DNA of 64,000 nucleotides from DAOMFB01 sp963721385 (GCA_963721385.1 CAVRJB010000013.1:496001-560000); one strand, 5' to 3'. Counted from the first letter of the stretch, positions 43,348 through 52,702 are shown. The notes: a model not told the origin generated them from the letters alone. A program made the numbers and translations.

Positions 43348-45770
43348 GCGCGAAAGAGCCCGCTTCGCCGCCCTCGGGCGAGAACCTGACGGTTCCCGAC
43401 ATCCTTCCCGTCCTGCCGCTGAAGGATGTCGTCCTCTTCCCCTACGTCATCGTGCCGCTCTCCATTTCGAGGGAGAAGTCGATCGCCGCGGTCGACGCCG
43501 CGCTCGCCGAGCAGCGGATCCTTCTCCTCGTCGCGCAGAAGGACTCGTCGATCGAGGAGCCCGGCCCGAACGACCTCTTCACGGTGGGTACGGCCGCCGC
43601 GGTCATGCGGATGCTCAAGCTTCCCGACGGCCGGATCCGGCTCCTCGTCCAGGGCCTCTCCCGGGTCAGGATCGACTCCTTCGTCGCCGAGGCGCCGTCG
43701 CTTCGCGCGAAGGCGACGCGCATCCTCGAGCCCGAGGGGGTGCAGGCCGCGAGCGAGGAGACCGAGGCTCTCGTCCGGAGCGTCAAGGAGGCGCTCGAGA
43801 AGACCGTCTCCCTGGGCAAGCAGATCTCGCCCGAGGTGATGGTCGTCGCCGCCGGCCTCGAGGAGCCCGCCCGCCTCGCTGACCTCGCGGCCTCGAACCT
43901 GGAGCTGAAAGTCGACGAGGCGCAGAAGGTGCTCGAGACCGTCCCTCCCGTCGACCGCCTGAAGATCGTCCTCGAAGTCCTTCGCCGCGAGATCCGCGTC
44001 CTGACGGTCCAGCAGGAGATCACGGGTGCTGCCCGGGGCGAGATCGACAAGAGCCAGCGCGAATATTTTCTCCGGCAGCAGCTCAAGGCGATCCAGCAGG
44101 AGCTGGGCGAGGCCGACGACCTCGCCGAGGAGATTGCCGCCTACCGCAAGGCCGTGACGGACAAGAAGGTCCCGGAGGAAGCGGCGCAGGAGATCGAGAA
44201 GCAGGCCAAGCGGCTCGAGCGCGGCAGCCCCGACTCGGCCGAGAGCGGCATGATCCGGACCTGGCTCGACTGGATCACGGGCCTGCCCTGGTCAACGGCC
44301 TCCACGGACAACCTCGACCTCGTCCGGGCGCGGAAGATCCTCGACGAGGACCACTACGACCTCGTGAAAGTGAAAGACCGGATCATCGAGTTCCTCGCCG
44401 TCCGGAAGCTCGCGCCCGAGTCGAAGGGGCCGATCCTCTGCTTCGTGGGGCCGCCGGGCGTCGGGAAGACGTCGCTCGGCCGCTCGATCGCCCGCGCGCT
44501 CGACCGGAGGTTCGCCCGGCTCTCCCTCGGCGGCGTGAGGGACGAGGCCGAGATTCGCGGGCACCGGCGGACCTACGTCGGCGCGCTCCCCGGCCGGGTC
44601 ATCCAGTCCCTCTCCCAGGCCGGAACCTCGAACCCCGTCTTCATGCTCGACGAAGTCGACAAGCTCGGGGCCGACTTCCGCGGCGATCCGTCGTCCGCCC
44701 TCCTGGAGGTCCTCGACCCCGAGCAGAACAAGGCGTTCCGCGACCACTACCTCGGCGTCAACTACGACCTCTCGAAGGTCCTCTTCATCACGACGGCGAA
44801 CATCCTCGACACGATCCAGCCGGCGTTCCTCGACCGGATGGAGGTCCTGCGCCTCTCGGGCTACACCCTCGAGGAGAAGCTCCACATCGCGCGCCGGCAC
44901 CTGATCCCGAAAGAGCGGACGGAGAACGGCCTGCCGCCGGACGGGATCGACTTCACCGACGCCGCCCTCCGCAAGATCGTCGAGGAATACACGCGCGAGG
45001 CGGGACTTCGCAACTTCGAGCGGGAGATCGCAGGCTGCTGCCGAAAGGTGGCCGTCCGCTTCGCGGCCGGCGAAAAGAAGAAGGTCAACGTCACGCCGCC
45101 GCTCGTCAAGAGGTTTCTCGGCCTTCCGAAGTACCGGACCGACGAGGCCCTCCGCAGCGACCAGGTCGGCGCGGCGATGGGCCTTGCCTGGACCGCCGTC
45201 GGCGGCGACATCCTCGTCGTCGAGGCGCGAGCCGTGCGCGGCAAGGGAATCCTCCAGCTGACGGGCCAGCTCGGCGACGTCATGAAGGAATCGGCGCAGG
45301 CCGCGCTCACATTCGCACGCTCCCGCGCCGAGCCGCTCGGCCTTGCCGAGAACTTCTTCGAGACGCACGACGTCCACGTCCACGTCCCCGAGGGCGCCAT
45401 TCCGAAGGACGGCCCCTCGGCCGGCATCACGATGGCGACGGCGATGATCTCGGCCTTCTCCGGCCGTCCCGTCCGGCGCGACCTCGCGATGACGGGCGAA
45501 ATCACCCTCCGCGGCGAGGTCCTTCCGATCGGCGGCGTCAAGGAAAAGGTGCTCGCGGCGCGCCGCGCCGGCCTGAAGAGAGTCCTCTTGCCGCGCGAGA
45601 ACGAGCGCGACCTCGAGGAGATCCCCGCCGAGCTGCAGAAGGACCTGACTTTCACGTTCGTCGAGACGGTCGACGACGTGCTGGAGGCGGCCCTGGCGCC
45701 GTTGACCGCGGTGCGGAAGCCAGGGACGAAGAAACGGAGGCTGAACGGCCGGAAGAGGAAAGCCGCATGA
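43344..45770 (+). CDS. lon: ATP-dependent protease Lon (second copy)
   Basis: LonA-type, 808 aa. Begins ILPVLPLKDVVLFPYVIVPL; Walker A VGPPGVGKTSLG (about 368-379), Walker B VFMLDEVDKLG, catalytic Ser in PKDGPSAGITMAT (about 692), Lys in GGVKEKVLAA. Clearly different in sequence from the copy at 36.0 kb, so not a recent duplication. The TTG start overlaps the hsp20 stop. The tail is Lys/Arg-rich (KKRRLNGRKRK). Operon with a small heat-shock protein implies a proteostasis role. Confidence 0.96.
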   Translation: MSAKEPASPPSGENLTVPDILPVLPLKDVVLFPYVIVPLSISREKSIAAVDAALAEQRILLLVAQKDSSIEEPGPNDLFTVGTAAAVMRMLKLPDGRIRLLVQGLSRVRIDSFVAEAPSLRAKATRILEPEGVQAASEETEALVRSVKEALEKTVSLGKQISPEVMVVAAGLEEPARLADLAASNLELKVDEAQKVLETVPPVDRLKIVLEVLRREIRVLTVQQEITGAARGEIDKSQREYFLRQQLKAIQQELGEADDLAEEIAAYRKAVTDKKVPEEAAQEIEKQAKRLERGSPDSAESGMIRTWLDWITGLPWSTASTDNLDLVRARKILDEDHYDLVKVKDRIIEFLAVRKLAPESKGPILCFVGPPGVGKTSLGRSIARALDRRFARLSLGGVRDEAEIRGHRRTYVGALPGRVIQSLSQAGTSNPVFMLDEVDKLGADFRGDPSSALLEVLDPEQNKAFRDHYLGVNYDLSKVLFITTANILDTIQPAFLDRMEVLRLSGYTLEEKLHIARRHLIPKERTENGLPPDGIDFTDAALRKIVEEYTREAGLRNFEREIAGCCRKVAVRFAAGEKKKVNVTPPLVKRFLGLPKYRTDEALRSDQVGAAMGLAWTAVGGDILVVEARAVRGKGILQLTGQLGDVMKESAQAALTFARSRAEPLGLAENFFETHDVHVHVPEGAIPKDGPSAGITMATAMISAFSGRPVRRDLAMTGEITLRGEVLPIGGVKEKVLAARRAGLKRVLLPRENERDLEEIPAELQKDLTFTFVETVDDVLEAALAPLTAVRKPGTKKRRLNGRKRKAA

Positions 45771-46807
45771 GCCGCCTCCCGGCCGAGGACGTCCTCGTCC
45801 AGCGCTTCCGCGACCTCTTCGCCACGCGTCGGAGAGACGTCCTCCTCGGGATTGGCGACGACGCGGCGGTCGTCTCGCCCGGCGGCCCCCTCGTGGCCTC
45901 GACCGACGTCCTCGTCGAGGACCAGGACTTCCGCAAGGACGCCGACCCGCGCCGGCTCGGGCGCAAGACCGTGAACGTCAACCTCTCCGATCTCGCGGCG
46001 ATGGGTGCGGCCCCTCTCTACGCCCTCTTCGTTCTCGGCCTGCCGAAGAGCACCGACCCGGCCTGGCTCGAGGCCTTCGCCGAGGGAGTCCGGGAGGCCG
46101 CGCAGGAGCACGGCGTGGCGGTCGTCGGGGGCGACCTTTCGGCCTCCTCCGTCCGCTTTGCCGGGATCACGGCATTGGGCCGTACTCCGGAGCGCGGCGT
46201 CCTGACGCGCGCCGGCGCGAAAGCCGGGGACGCGCTCTTCGTTTCGGGAACGCTCGGCTCCGCGGCGGGAGGATTCCTCCTCCTCGAGGCCGGCTACCGG
46301 CTCGACGCCGCAAAGCGGGTGAAGTCGCCGGGCCGGAAGCGCCTCGCGCCGCCTCGCGCCGCCGAGGTGGCGCGGCTGATCCGCCACCAGGTCGATCCGC
46401 GGCCGATGCTGGAGCTGGGCCGCGCCCTCGCCCGGGAGGGAATCGCCTCGGCCGCGATCGACCTCTCGGACGGCCTTTCGCGCGACCTCCACCGCCTTTG
46501 CCGGGCCTCCGGAGTCTCGGCCACGATCGACCCGGCGCTTCTGCCGGTCGACTCCGGACTCTCCGACCTCGGTGGCCTGGTCCCCCTGGATCCGCTGCGT
46601 CTCGCCCTCTTCGGAGGAGAGGACTACGGCCTTCTCTTCAGCGTCCCACGGCGGAAACTGTCTTACGCCGATCGGCTCTCCGGACGCTTCGCCATCCGCA
46701 GGATCGGCGCCGTCGATGCGGCGCACGACCCGGGGACGGCCTGGCTTTCCGGGCCGTCCGGCCCCCGCCGCCTCGCGGACGCGGGCTGGGACCACTTTGG
46801 CCGATAA
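45767..46807 (+). CDS. thiL: thiamine-monophosphate kinase
   Basis: Makes thiamine diphosphate from thiamine monophosphate and ATP. Motifs: LLGIGDDAAVV near residue 28, STDVLVEDQDF, TVNVNLSDLAAMGAAPLYAL, VVGGDLSAS, DLSDGLSRDLHRL and FGGEDYGLLF. 346 aa. ATG overlaps the lon stop (ATGA) and its own 3' end overlaps the next gene by 11 nt. Its place in a heat-shock operon is odd, but ThiL is often carried in mixed operons. Confidence 0.94.
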   Translation: MSRLPAEDVLVQRFRDLFATRRRDVLLGIGDDAAVVSPGGPLVASTDVLVEDQDFRKDADPRRLGRKTVNVNLSDLAAMGAAPLYALFVLGLPKSTDPAWLEAFAEGVREAAQEHGVAVVGGDLSASSVRFAGITALGRTPERGVLTRAGAKAGDALFVSGTLGSAAGGFLLLEAGYRLDAAKRVKSPGRKRLAPPRAAEVARLIRHQVDPRPMLELGRALAREGIASAAIDLSDGLSRDLHRLCRASGVSATIDPALLPVDSGLSDLGGLVPLDPLRLALFGGEDYGLLFSVPRRKLSYADRLSGRFAIRRIGAVDAAHDPGTAWLSGPSGPRRLADAGWDHFGR

Positions 46808-47336
46808 GCGGAGCTTCAAGGCCCGCTTCACGGAAATGCTCGGGCGGAACGATCCGCCGGAGATGGTGGCCGCCTCGTTCGCGGTCGGCGTCACGATCTC
46901 CTTCACGCCGCTGATCGGGCTCCACTGGCTCGTCGCGCTCCTGCTCGCGTTCGTCCTGAAGCTCAACAAGATCGACGTCCTGCTCGGCACGCTCGTCGTC
47001 AACCCCATCACGATCGGCCCCATCTCCGCCGTCGCGCTCCCGCTCGGACGCCTCTTCCTCCGCGCCGAGCGCGTGGCGGTGTCGCACCTGCCGTGGAGGG
47101 AGTTCTTCTCGCCGTCGTTCTGGTCCGCCGCCGGCCCGCGGATGCGGGCGGTCGGGCTGCAGTGGGGCGTCGGGATGCTCCTCCTCTCGATCATCGCGGG
47201 CGCGCTGACCTACGTCGTCCTCCTCAAGGTGATCCGGATCCACCGCGCGCGCCTCGCGGCCGCGGCCTCCGTTCCTCCGGGGGCGATGCCGCCGCCCGGC
47301 TCCGCGGACGATCCCGACGACCCGGCCGCGACCTGA
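46797..47336 (+). CDS. DUF2062 membrane protein
   Basis: 179 aa, two to three membrane helices. The family core is PPEMVAASFAVGVTISFTPL, GLHWLVALLLAFVLKLNKID and TLVVNPITIGPISAVALPLG. Function unknown; DUF2062 proteins often accompany glycosyltransferases or lipid enzymes. Start at TTG 46797, inside the end of thiL, gives translational coupling; ATG 46833 is an alternative. The C-terminal 30 residues are Pro/Ala-rich. Confidence 0.8.
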   Translation: MADKRSFKARFTEMLGRNDPPEMVAASFAVGVTISFTPLIGLHWLVALLLAFVLKLNKIDVLLGTLVVNPITIGPISAVALPLGRLFLRAERVAVSHLPWREFFSPSFWSAAGPRMRAVGLQWGVGMLLLSIIAGALTYVVLLKVIRIHRARLAAAASVPPGAMPPPGSADDPDDPAAT

Positions 47337-47348
47337 CGGGTGGTGGCG

Positions 47349-47941
47349 TCACCAGATGTTTCCCGCACCCGGAGAGTAGCTGGCGCTGACCACGCTGTTG
47401 CTGATCAGAGTGTCGCACTGCACCACGCCGCTGAATTTCGACATGCCGGCGTTCACGTTGACCAGGCCCGCATTGATTTCGACCTGGCTGGCGTTGATGG
47501 CGACTTTCGCAGAAGCATTCACCGTGATGCCGTTGGTTCCGAGCGTCACCGAGTTGCCGTTGCCGTCCGTCACCTCGACGGAGCCCGCGCCGTCCCGCAG
47601 CAAGACCTTCACGCCGTTGCGAAATCGCAGCGTCGTCGTCCCGTCGTCCGCACCCGCCGCCTCCGGAGGAGCGTCGCCCGGTTTCCAGAGCGAACCGATG
47701 ACGTACGGCCGCCTGAGGTCGCCTCCTTCGAACGCCAGCAGGACCTCGTCGTGGACGGCGGGGACGAAGGCCCGCCCCTCGATCGCGCCGCGCGTCAGGG
47801 TGGCGACGGGCGCCCACGCCTCGCCGGCTTGCATGGAGCCGTAGCGCCGGCCTGGCGAAATTGCACGCGCACGCGACCGCTGTTCTCGGGATCCCGGTTG
47901 TCCGTCACGACGGCACGGAGAACGCCGTTATACGAGCTCAT
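47349..47941 (-). CDS. phage baseplate V / VgrG-like spike protein, frameshifted
   Basis: Spike of a contractile tail or injection system. The N-terminus (YNGVLRAVVTDNRDPENSGR, then VRVQF) and the continuation (GEAWAPVATL, FVPAVHDEVLLAFEGGDLRR, PYVIGSLWKPGD) form a gp5/VgrG OB-fold. It is followed by a beta-helix needle (ITVNASAKVAINASQVEINA). The frame breaks near 47850-47860; adding one base bridges it, giving 197 aa. ATG 47941 has AAGGGGGGA upstream. No sheath, tube, baseplate or ClpV genes are in the window, so it is an orphan or lies at the edge of a scattered cluster. Confidence 0.75.
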
Positions 47942-48080
47942 GAAGTCCCCCCTTTCGCAGGAGTTCAAAGAAATCGCGCCCGCTTCCGGACGGGGCGTCG
48001 GCCCGACGGCTCTATCCGCCGGCCGCCGGCCGGCGTCCAACGCCCTCCGGACATCACCCGGTGTCTGCCGCGCCCTCGTC

Positions 48081-48461
48081 TCAGTCGGAGCTGTTCGACT
48101 TGCTGGACTTGACGGTGGTCGCCCTTGCCGCCGATTCGTCCTCGGGATTCGTCAGAAGGATGATCCCGGTCTCCTTCATCTCCTTGCTGCGAGGCAGGAT
48201 GATCAGCTTCTTGACCCGGTCACCCGCGATGCCGAAGCGCTTGAAGTTGGCCGCCAGCCACTGTTTCAGCTTCGCCTCGTCGGCCGGACCCAGCTTGTCC
48301 AGCTCCGCCAGCATCGACTTCACCTGAGCCGGACTCGCGAGATCACTGGAACATGTCAGGCGGTAGACATTGCTTCGGGACGAGTTGAGGTTGGCCGAAC
48401 CCCAGGCGACCGCCCCGACAAGCAACGACGCGAGCGCAAGGATCGTGTACCGAGCCTTCAT
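48081..48461 (-). CDS. secreted protein of unknown function
   Basis: 126 aa with a signal peptide (YTILALASLLVGAVAWGSA). The mature part has two Cys-poor helices (PAQVKSMLAELDKLGPADEA, KLKQWLAANFKRFGIAGDRV) and a Ser/Lys-rich tail. I recognise no family. A good sigma-70 promoter lies upstream (48517-48544) and AAAGG precedes the ATG. It is 140 nt upstream of the spike gene on the same strand; a functional link is unproven. Confidence 0.6.
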   Translation of the reverse strand: MKARYTILALASLLVGAVAWGSANLNSSRSNVYRLTCSSDLASPAQVKSMLAELDKLGPADEAKLKQWLAANFKRFGIAGDRVKKLIILPRSKEMKETGIILLTNPEDESAARATTVKSSKSNSSD

Positions 48462-48514
48462 TTCGACGTCCGCCTTTCGCCGACAGGTATCGGCTGACTG
48501 GTCGTAGCAGAAGT

Positions 48515-48757
48515 TCAGTCTAGGGGTTTGTACCGGCCGGTCAAGTCTCCAACGCTTCGGGATGCGCCGCGCCTCGACGTGCGCGGGACCCCTGCGTCCG
48601 CGTTAACGTTCGGGAGAATCGGGATCGTGTCCGCAGCGGAAGCGCCGCCCTCGCCGTACCGGGCGGGAGCGGGAAACTCCCACTCGTCTCCCGCCTCCTC
48701 GCCGAGGTAGCCCCACCCGCCGCCGGTGCAGACGGGGCGCTTCACGATCAGGATCAT
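48515..48757 (-). CDS. small protein of unknown function
   Basis: 80 aa from ATG 48757, preceded by a strong AAGGAGGA. The N-terminus reads MILIVKRPVCTGGGWGYLGE, a Gly/aromatic-rich stretch with a single Cys; the rest is polar and Arg-rich at the end. No family recognised. It lies 42 nt after the methyltransferase stop on the same strand, so the two may be co-transcribed. The Shine-Dalgarno sequence is the main support for calling it a gene; its 3' third overlaps a promoter. Confidence 0.4.
   Translation of the reverse strand: MILIVKRPVCTGGGWGYLGEEAGDEWEFPAPARYGEGGASAADTIPILPNVNADAGVPRTSRRGASRSVGDLTGRYKPLD
48517..48544 (-). promoter_or_regulatory. sigma-70 promoter of the 126-aa secreted protein gene
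   Basis: On the minus strand TTGACC (48539-48544) and TAGACT (48517-48522) are 16 nt apart; predicted start near 48510, leader about 50 nt. It overlaps the 3' end of the small ORF at 48515-48757. Confidence 0.5.
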
Positions 48758-48799
48758 GGTCTCCTCCTTCGGTCCGGGTCGGCGGTGCCGCGCCGGTCC

Positions 48800-49705
48800 T
48801 CAGCGCCGGGTCGCCACGACTTCGAGGTACTCGGCGTCGACTTCCGTCGTCTCCGCCGACGGGCGCTGGTGCTTTGTCCAGTGGGAGGCGAGGTCGGCCG
48901 CCAGCGAGGCACGGCGGTCCTCGTCGATCGCCTCGAAGGTGCGAATCGTCGGGCCATACGCGCCGCGGAAGAGCTCGGCCGTGCCTGCCGGCGTGTACGG
49001 ATAGCGGAACGTCAGCGTCCTTGCGGTCGTGGTGACGTGCCAGAGCCGGGGGTCGAAACGCTGGCGGACCGTCTCCTCGTCCCCCCACAGAAGCGGACTG
49101 GGGACGCCGGGCGGCGGCGGGACGCGCGCGACGTGCAACGCCAGCATCCGGCCGACGAAACCGGCGCGCGTCCAGTTCGCGAGGGCGACCTGGCCTCCGG
49201 GGCGCGTCACGCGGGCGAGCTCGGCCACGACCCGTTCGGGACGGGCCGCGAACATGAGCCCGAACATCGAGAGCACCGCGTCGAACCGAGCGTCCCCGAA
49301 CGGCAGCTCCTCAACGTTCCCTTCCTGGACGGTGACCGCGACGTGCTCGAGCCGGGCCCAGCCGGCGGTGGCCGCGAGCAGCTCCGGGACGAGGTCGAAG
49401 CCGGTCACCTGCGCCCCGGTGCGCGCGGCGGGGATCGTCAGGTTGCCGGAGCCGCACGCCGCGTCGAGCACCTGCTGCCCGCGGGCCAGGCCCCGGCGCC
49501 CGACGAACGCCTCCGCCTCGTGACGGAACCCCGCCGAGATCCGGTCGTAGTCGCCCGCGCTCCAGACGCGGCGCGAGCGCTCGGTCAGGGCGTCGCCCGC
49601 CGACTTCGCACGACGGAGGGGTTCGAAGTGGGCGACGACATCTCCGGTCGGCGTCCCGCAATCCAGCTCTCGCGACTGAATGAAGGTGCGGCGTGCGTTG
49701 CTCAT
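48800..49705 (-). CDS. class I SAM-dependent methyltransferase
   Basis: 301 aa from ATG 49705, which has AAGGAGGA. Motif I is VLDAACGSGNLTIPAARTGA, then GFDLVPELLA, ELPFGDARFDAVLSMFGLMF and VTRPGGQVALANW: a UbiE/MenG-like small-molecule methyltransferase fold. Substrate unknown. Divergent from an AraC-type regulator 142 nt away, a common layout in which the regulator controls its neighbour. Confidence 0.85.
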   Translation of the reverse strand: MSNARRTFIQSRELDCGTPTGDVVAHFEPLRRAKSAGDALTERSRRVWSAGDYDRISAGFRHEAEAFVGRRGLARGQQVLDAACGSGNLTIPAARTGAQVTGFDLVPELLAATAGWARLEHVAVTVQEGNVEELPFGDARFDAVLSMFGLMFAARPERVVAELARVTRPGGQVALANWTRAGFVGRMLALHVARVPPPPGVPSPLLWGDEETVRQRFDPRLWHVTTTARTLTFRYPYTPAGTAELFRGAYGPTIRTFEAIDEDRRASLAADLASHWTKHQRPSAETTEVDAEYLEVVATRR

Positions 49706-49847
49706 GAGGTCCTCCTTTTTCGTGGTGGCAGGCTGCCCTGCACACCGACGCAAGGTAGGGCCGGGCGACGCGGAATGGAATGACGCTGCGTCCGCGTCTC
49801 ATTGCCAGGCGTCCGTCTCCCGGATTCGGTGGAGAATACGGATCCGC

Positions 49848-50798
49848 ATGGATCCGCTCTCCGACGTGCTGCGCGCCGTCAGGCTCAACGGCGCCTACTT
49901 CTACCTCGTGGAGGCGGCCGCTCCGTGGTCGGTCTCGGCCTTGGCGGCGCGGGACCTCGTCCCTCGCGTCCTGCCCGAGGCCGAGCACCTCATCCCGTAC
50001 CACATCCTGACGTCCGGGAGCTGCTGGGGCGGGCTCGAGGGCGAGCGCCAGGTGCTCATGCAGCCGGGCGACGTCCTCGTCTTTCCGCAGGGCGACCCGC
50101 ACTTCATGTCGAGCGCCGAGGGACGTCGCGTCGACCCGGGAGCGTACGGCACGACTCCGGAGCGCTACCCCGGAACCGTCACCCTCGGCCCCGGCTCCGG
50201 GCGAGACACCAGTTTCGTCTGCGGTTTCCTCGGCTGCGACGTCCGCCCGTACAACCCGCTCCTCGCGTCGCTGCCGCGGCAGATGCACGTCCCCGGGATC
50301 GCCGGGGGGTGGCTCTCGGAGTTCCCGCGGCAGGTCGTCGTCGAATCGCGGACCGGTCGCGCGGGGAGCGAGACGATGCTCACGCGGATGGCGGAGCTCA
50401 TGTTCGTCGAGGTGGTGCGCCGCCACGTCGAGCAACTCCCTCCGCAGCGGACCGGGTGGCTCGCGGGGCTGAGGGATCCGGTGGTCGGACCGGCGCTCTC
50501 GCAGCTGCACGAGCGCCCCACGCACCCATGGACCCTGCACGACCTGGCGCGTGCCGTCGGGTCCTCGCGCACCGTTCTCGCCGAGCGCTTCTCGGGCGTC
50601 GTCGGGGTGCCGCCGATGCAGTACCTGACGCAGTGGCGCCTGCAGCTGGCGGCCGAGAAGCTGTCGCGCGGCTCGGCCAAGGTGGCGACGATCGGAGCCC
50701 AAGTGGGATACGAGTCAGAGGCCGCCTTCAGCCGCGCGTTCAAACGCGCGACCGGGCAGTCCCCCGCCTCCTGGCGACGGGCGCGGCCGGGAGGGTGA
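49848..50798 (+). CDS. AraC family transcriptional regulator with N-terminal cupin domain
   Basis: 316 aa from ATG 49848. Residues about 1-190 form a cupin-like sensor (YHILTSGSCWGGLEGERQVL, MQPGDVLVFPQGDPHFM); the two helix-turn-helix motifs of AraC/XylS lie at about 215-310 (DLARAVGSSRTVLAERFSGV, GAQVGYESEAAFSRAFKRAT). This cupin_6-AraC type often regulates adjacent redox or methyltransferase genes. It faces away from the methyltransferase at 48800-49705, its likely target. Confidence 0.9.
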   Translation: MDPLSDVLRAVRLNGAYFYLVEAAAPWSVSALAARDLVPRVLPEAEHLIPYHILTSGSCWGGLEGERQVLMQPGDVLVFPQGDPHFMSSAEGRRVDPGAYGTTPERYPGTVTLGPGSGRDTSFVCGFLGCDVRPYNPLLASLPRQMHVPGIAGGWLSEFPRQVVVESRTGRAGSETMLTRMAELMFVEVVRRHVEQLPPQRTGWLAGLRDPVVGPALSQLHERPTHPWTLHDLARAVGSSRTVLAERFSGVVGVPPMQYLTQWRLQLAAEKLSRGSAKVATIGAQVGYESEAAFSRAFKRATGQSPASWRRARPGG

Positions 50799-50824
50799 CC
50801 CGCCCGCCGCGAGGCGATCTCCCG

Positions 50825-52702
50825 TCAAGGTCCCTCCTTTAGGAACCGCCGCGCCTCGATGTGCGCCGGGTCGGCTACGAGGGCGCGCCGCGCTTCCTTC
50901 CACGAGGCCTCGGCGTCCCCAGGCCTGCCGCGCGCCGCGAGTGTCCGCGCGAGGCCGAGGTGCGCGTCGGCCGGCTCGTTCACCAGCTCGATGGCGCGGC
51001 GCCACTCCCTCTCGGCGTCGTCATAGCGTTTCTGCGACTCCAGGAACGCCGCGTGGTGATACGCGACAGGATAGGAATCGGGGGCTTCCGCGACTGCCTG
51101 GTTCCACGCCTTCGCGGCTTCCTCCGTCCGCCCCGCCTCCGCGAGGACGCGCGCCAGCCCCCAGAGCCCGTTCTCGTACTTCGGGTGGACCTCGACGGAC
51201 TTCCGGTAGAGCCTGATGGCCTCGTCCCAGCGCTTGTCCGCCCACGCCATCCCGCCGAGCGTCGCCCAGGCGTCGTAGTAACGCGGGAAGAGCGTGACGG
51301 CAGTCTCGAGGTGCGTCTTCTGCTCCTCTCTGTCGCCCCGGCGCCCGGCGTCGTAGGCGAGGTTGTAGTGCGCTTTCGCGGAGCGCGGGACCTTCGTGAC
51401 CATGTCGAGGAAGAGCGCATGGTCGTCCCGCCAGGTGAGGTTTCGGACGGCTGCCGCAATTCCCCACGCCACGACGACGGCGGCGAGAAGCACCTCGCGC
51501 CACGGCCAGCGCGACGGGCGCGGCACCGCGCGGAGCGGCGGCGCGAAGACGCCGACCGCCGCGGCGACGAGTCCCGCGGCCGGGAAGTACATCAACCGCT
51601 CCGCCCAGATCGTCCCGATCACGAACGGGATGTTGGAGACCGGAAAAAGCGCGCCCAGGAAGAGGAGGATGCCGAACGGAACGAGCGGCCGCGTATTCCG
51701 GAGCAGCACGGCGACCGCCAGGAGCGCCGTTACGAAGACCGCGCCTCCCCAGGCCCGCGGATCGCCGAAACCGGCCGCGAGCGAAAGCACGCTTCCCGAG
51801 TGGTCGGCCGAAAGCCCGACCGGGACGAATGTCTTTGCCGCGTAGCGGACGGCGAGCGTCAGGGCGTTTGCGATCCGGAGCGGCGCCGGAAGAAGGACGA
51901 GCGGATTCTCGAGATCCCAGATCCCCGCCTCGCGGGAGATGAGAAACCCCTTCAGGACAGCCCACCGCACCGCGAAGAGGACGCCGAACGGAAGGGCGAA
52001 GCCCAGGAACGCTGCCCGGACTCGAGGCGGAAAGGAGGCCAGCGCCTCGCGGACGCTCCGGATTCGACCTCCGCGGAAAATCTCCCCGAGCATGACGAGG
52101 CCCGGAAAGATGACGGCGTTCTCTTTCGCGAAGACGGCGACGGTGAAGAGACCGAGGCACGCGACGTACGGCAGCGGCTTCAGCGCCCCGCCCTCCGTGG
52201 CCCGGAGCCAGAGGACTGCCGCGCCGAGGACGAGCAGCGCCGAGAGGAGCTCGGCCCGCCCGACGAGGCTCGTGACCGCCTCGACGTGGATCGTCACGAC
52301 GCCGAAGAGCGCCGCGACGGACAGCGAGGGGCCCCGCGGAAAGCCGGCGCCGAGGAGCCACGCGGCAAGGAGGACGGTGACGCCCGCGTGGAGCGCGATG
52401 TTGACGCCGCGGAAGAGCGCGGGACGGTTCCCGTGGATCCAGCGCGGGACGGCAAAGGAGAGCAGCGTCACCGGCCGGTAGTTCTGCGCGCTCGAAAGCG
52501 AGCCGCCGAAATACTGCGTCGTGAAGATCTCGGCGACGTTCTCCGGCGAGGCGATCCGCTCGTCGTCCCGGATGATCAGCTTGTCGTCGTAGGTGAAGTC
52601 CGCCGGGAGCCCGTTCAGGAACGGCAGGACCGCGAGGAGTGCCAGCCCCCACGCCTCCGCTCGAGAGAGTCTGGGCGGCGCGCCCGACCCGGAGGCGCTC
52701 AC
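50825..52702 (-). CDS. membrane protein with TPR tail (TMTC-like)
   Basis: 625 aa. About ten membrane helices occupy residues 15-430. The first loop holds FTYDDKLIIRDDERI, the Asp-Asp-containing lumenal motif typical of TMTC/GT-C-like proteins, and YRPVTLLSFA follows. From about 435 to 620 come TPRs (AHYNLAYDAGRRGD, AWATLGGMAWADKRWDEAIR, HAAFLESQKRYDDAEREWRR). TMTC relatives transfer mannose or act in glycosylation in eukaryotes; bacterial function is unknown. GTG 52702 overlaps the dppC stop (GTGA), coupling it to the permease genes. Confidence 0.8.
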   Translation of the reverse strand: MSASGSGAPPRLSRAEAWGLALLAVLPFLNGLPADFTYDDKLIIRDDERIASPENVAEIFTTQYFGGSLSSAQNYRPVTLLSFAVPRWIHGNRPALFRGVNIALHAGVTVLLAAWLLGAGFPRGPSLSVAALFGVVTIHVEAVTSLVGRAELLSALLVLGAAVLWLRATEGGALKPLPYVACLGLFTVAVFAKENAVIFPGLVMLGEIFRGGRIRSVREALASFPPRVRAAFLGFALPFGVLFAVRWAVLKGFLISREAGIWDLENPLVLLPAPLRIANALTLAVRYAAKTFVPVGLSADHSGSVLSLAAGFGDPRAWGGAVFVTALLAVAVLLRNTRPLVPFGILLFLGALFPVSNIPFVIGTIWAERLMYFPAAGLVAAAVGVFAPPLRAVPRPSRWPWREVLLAAVVVAWGIAAAVRNLTWRDDHALFLDMVTKVPRSAKAHYNLAYDAGRRGDREEQKTHLETAVTLFPRYYDAWATLGGMAWADKRWDEAIRLYRKSVEVHPKYENGLWGLARVLAEAGRTEEAAKAWNQAVAEAPDSYPVAYHHAAFLESQKRYDDAEREWRRAIELVNEPADAHLGLARTLAARGRPGDAEASWKEARRALVADPAHIEARRFLKEGP

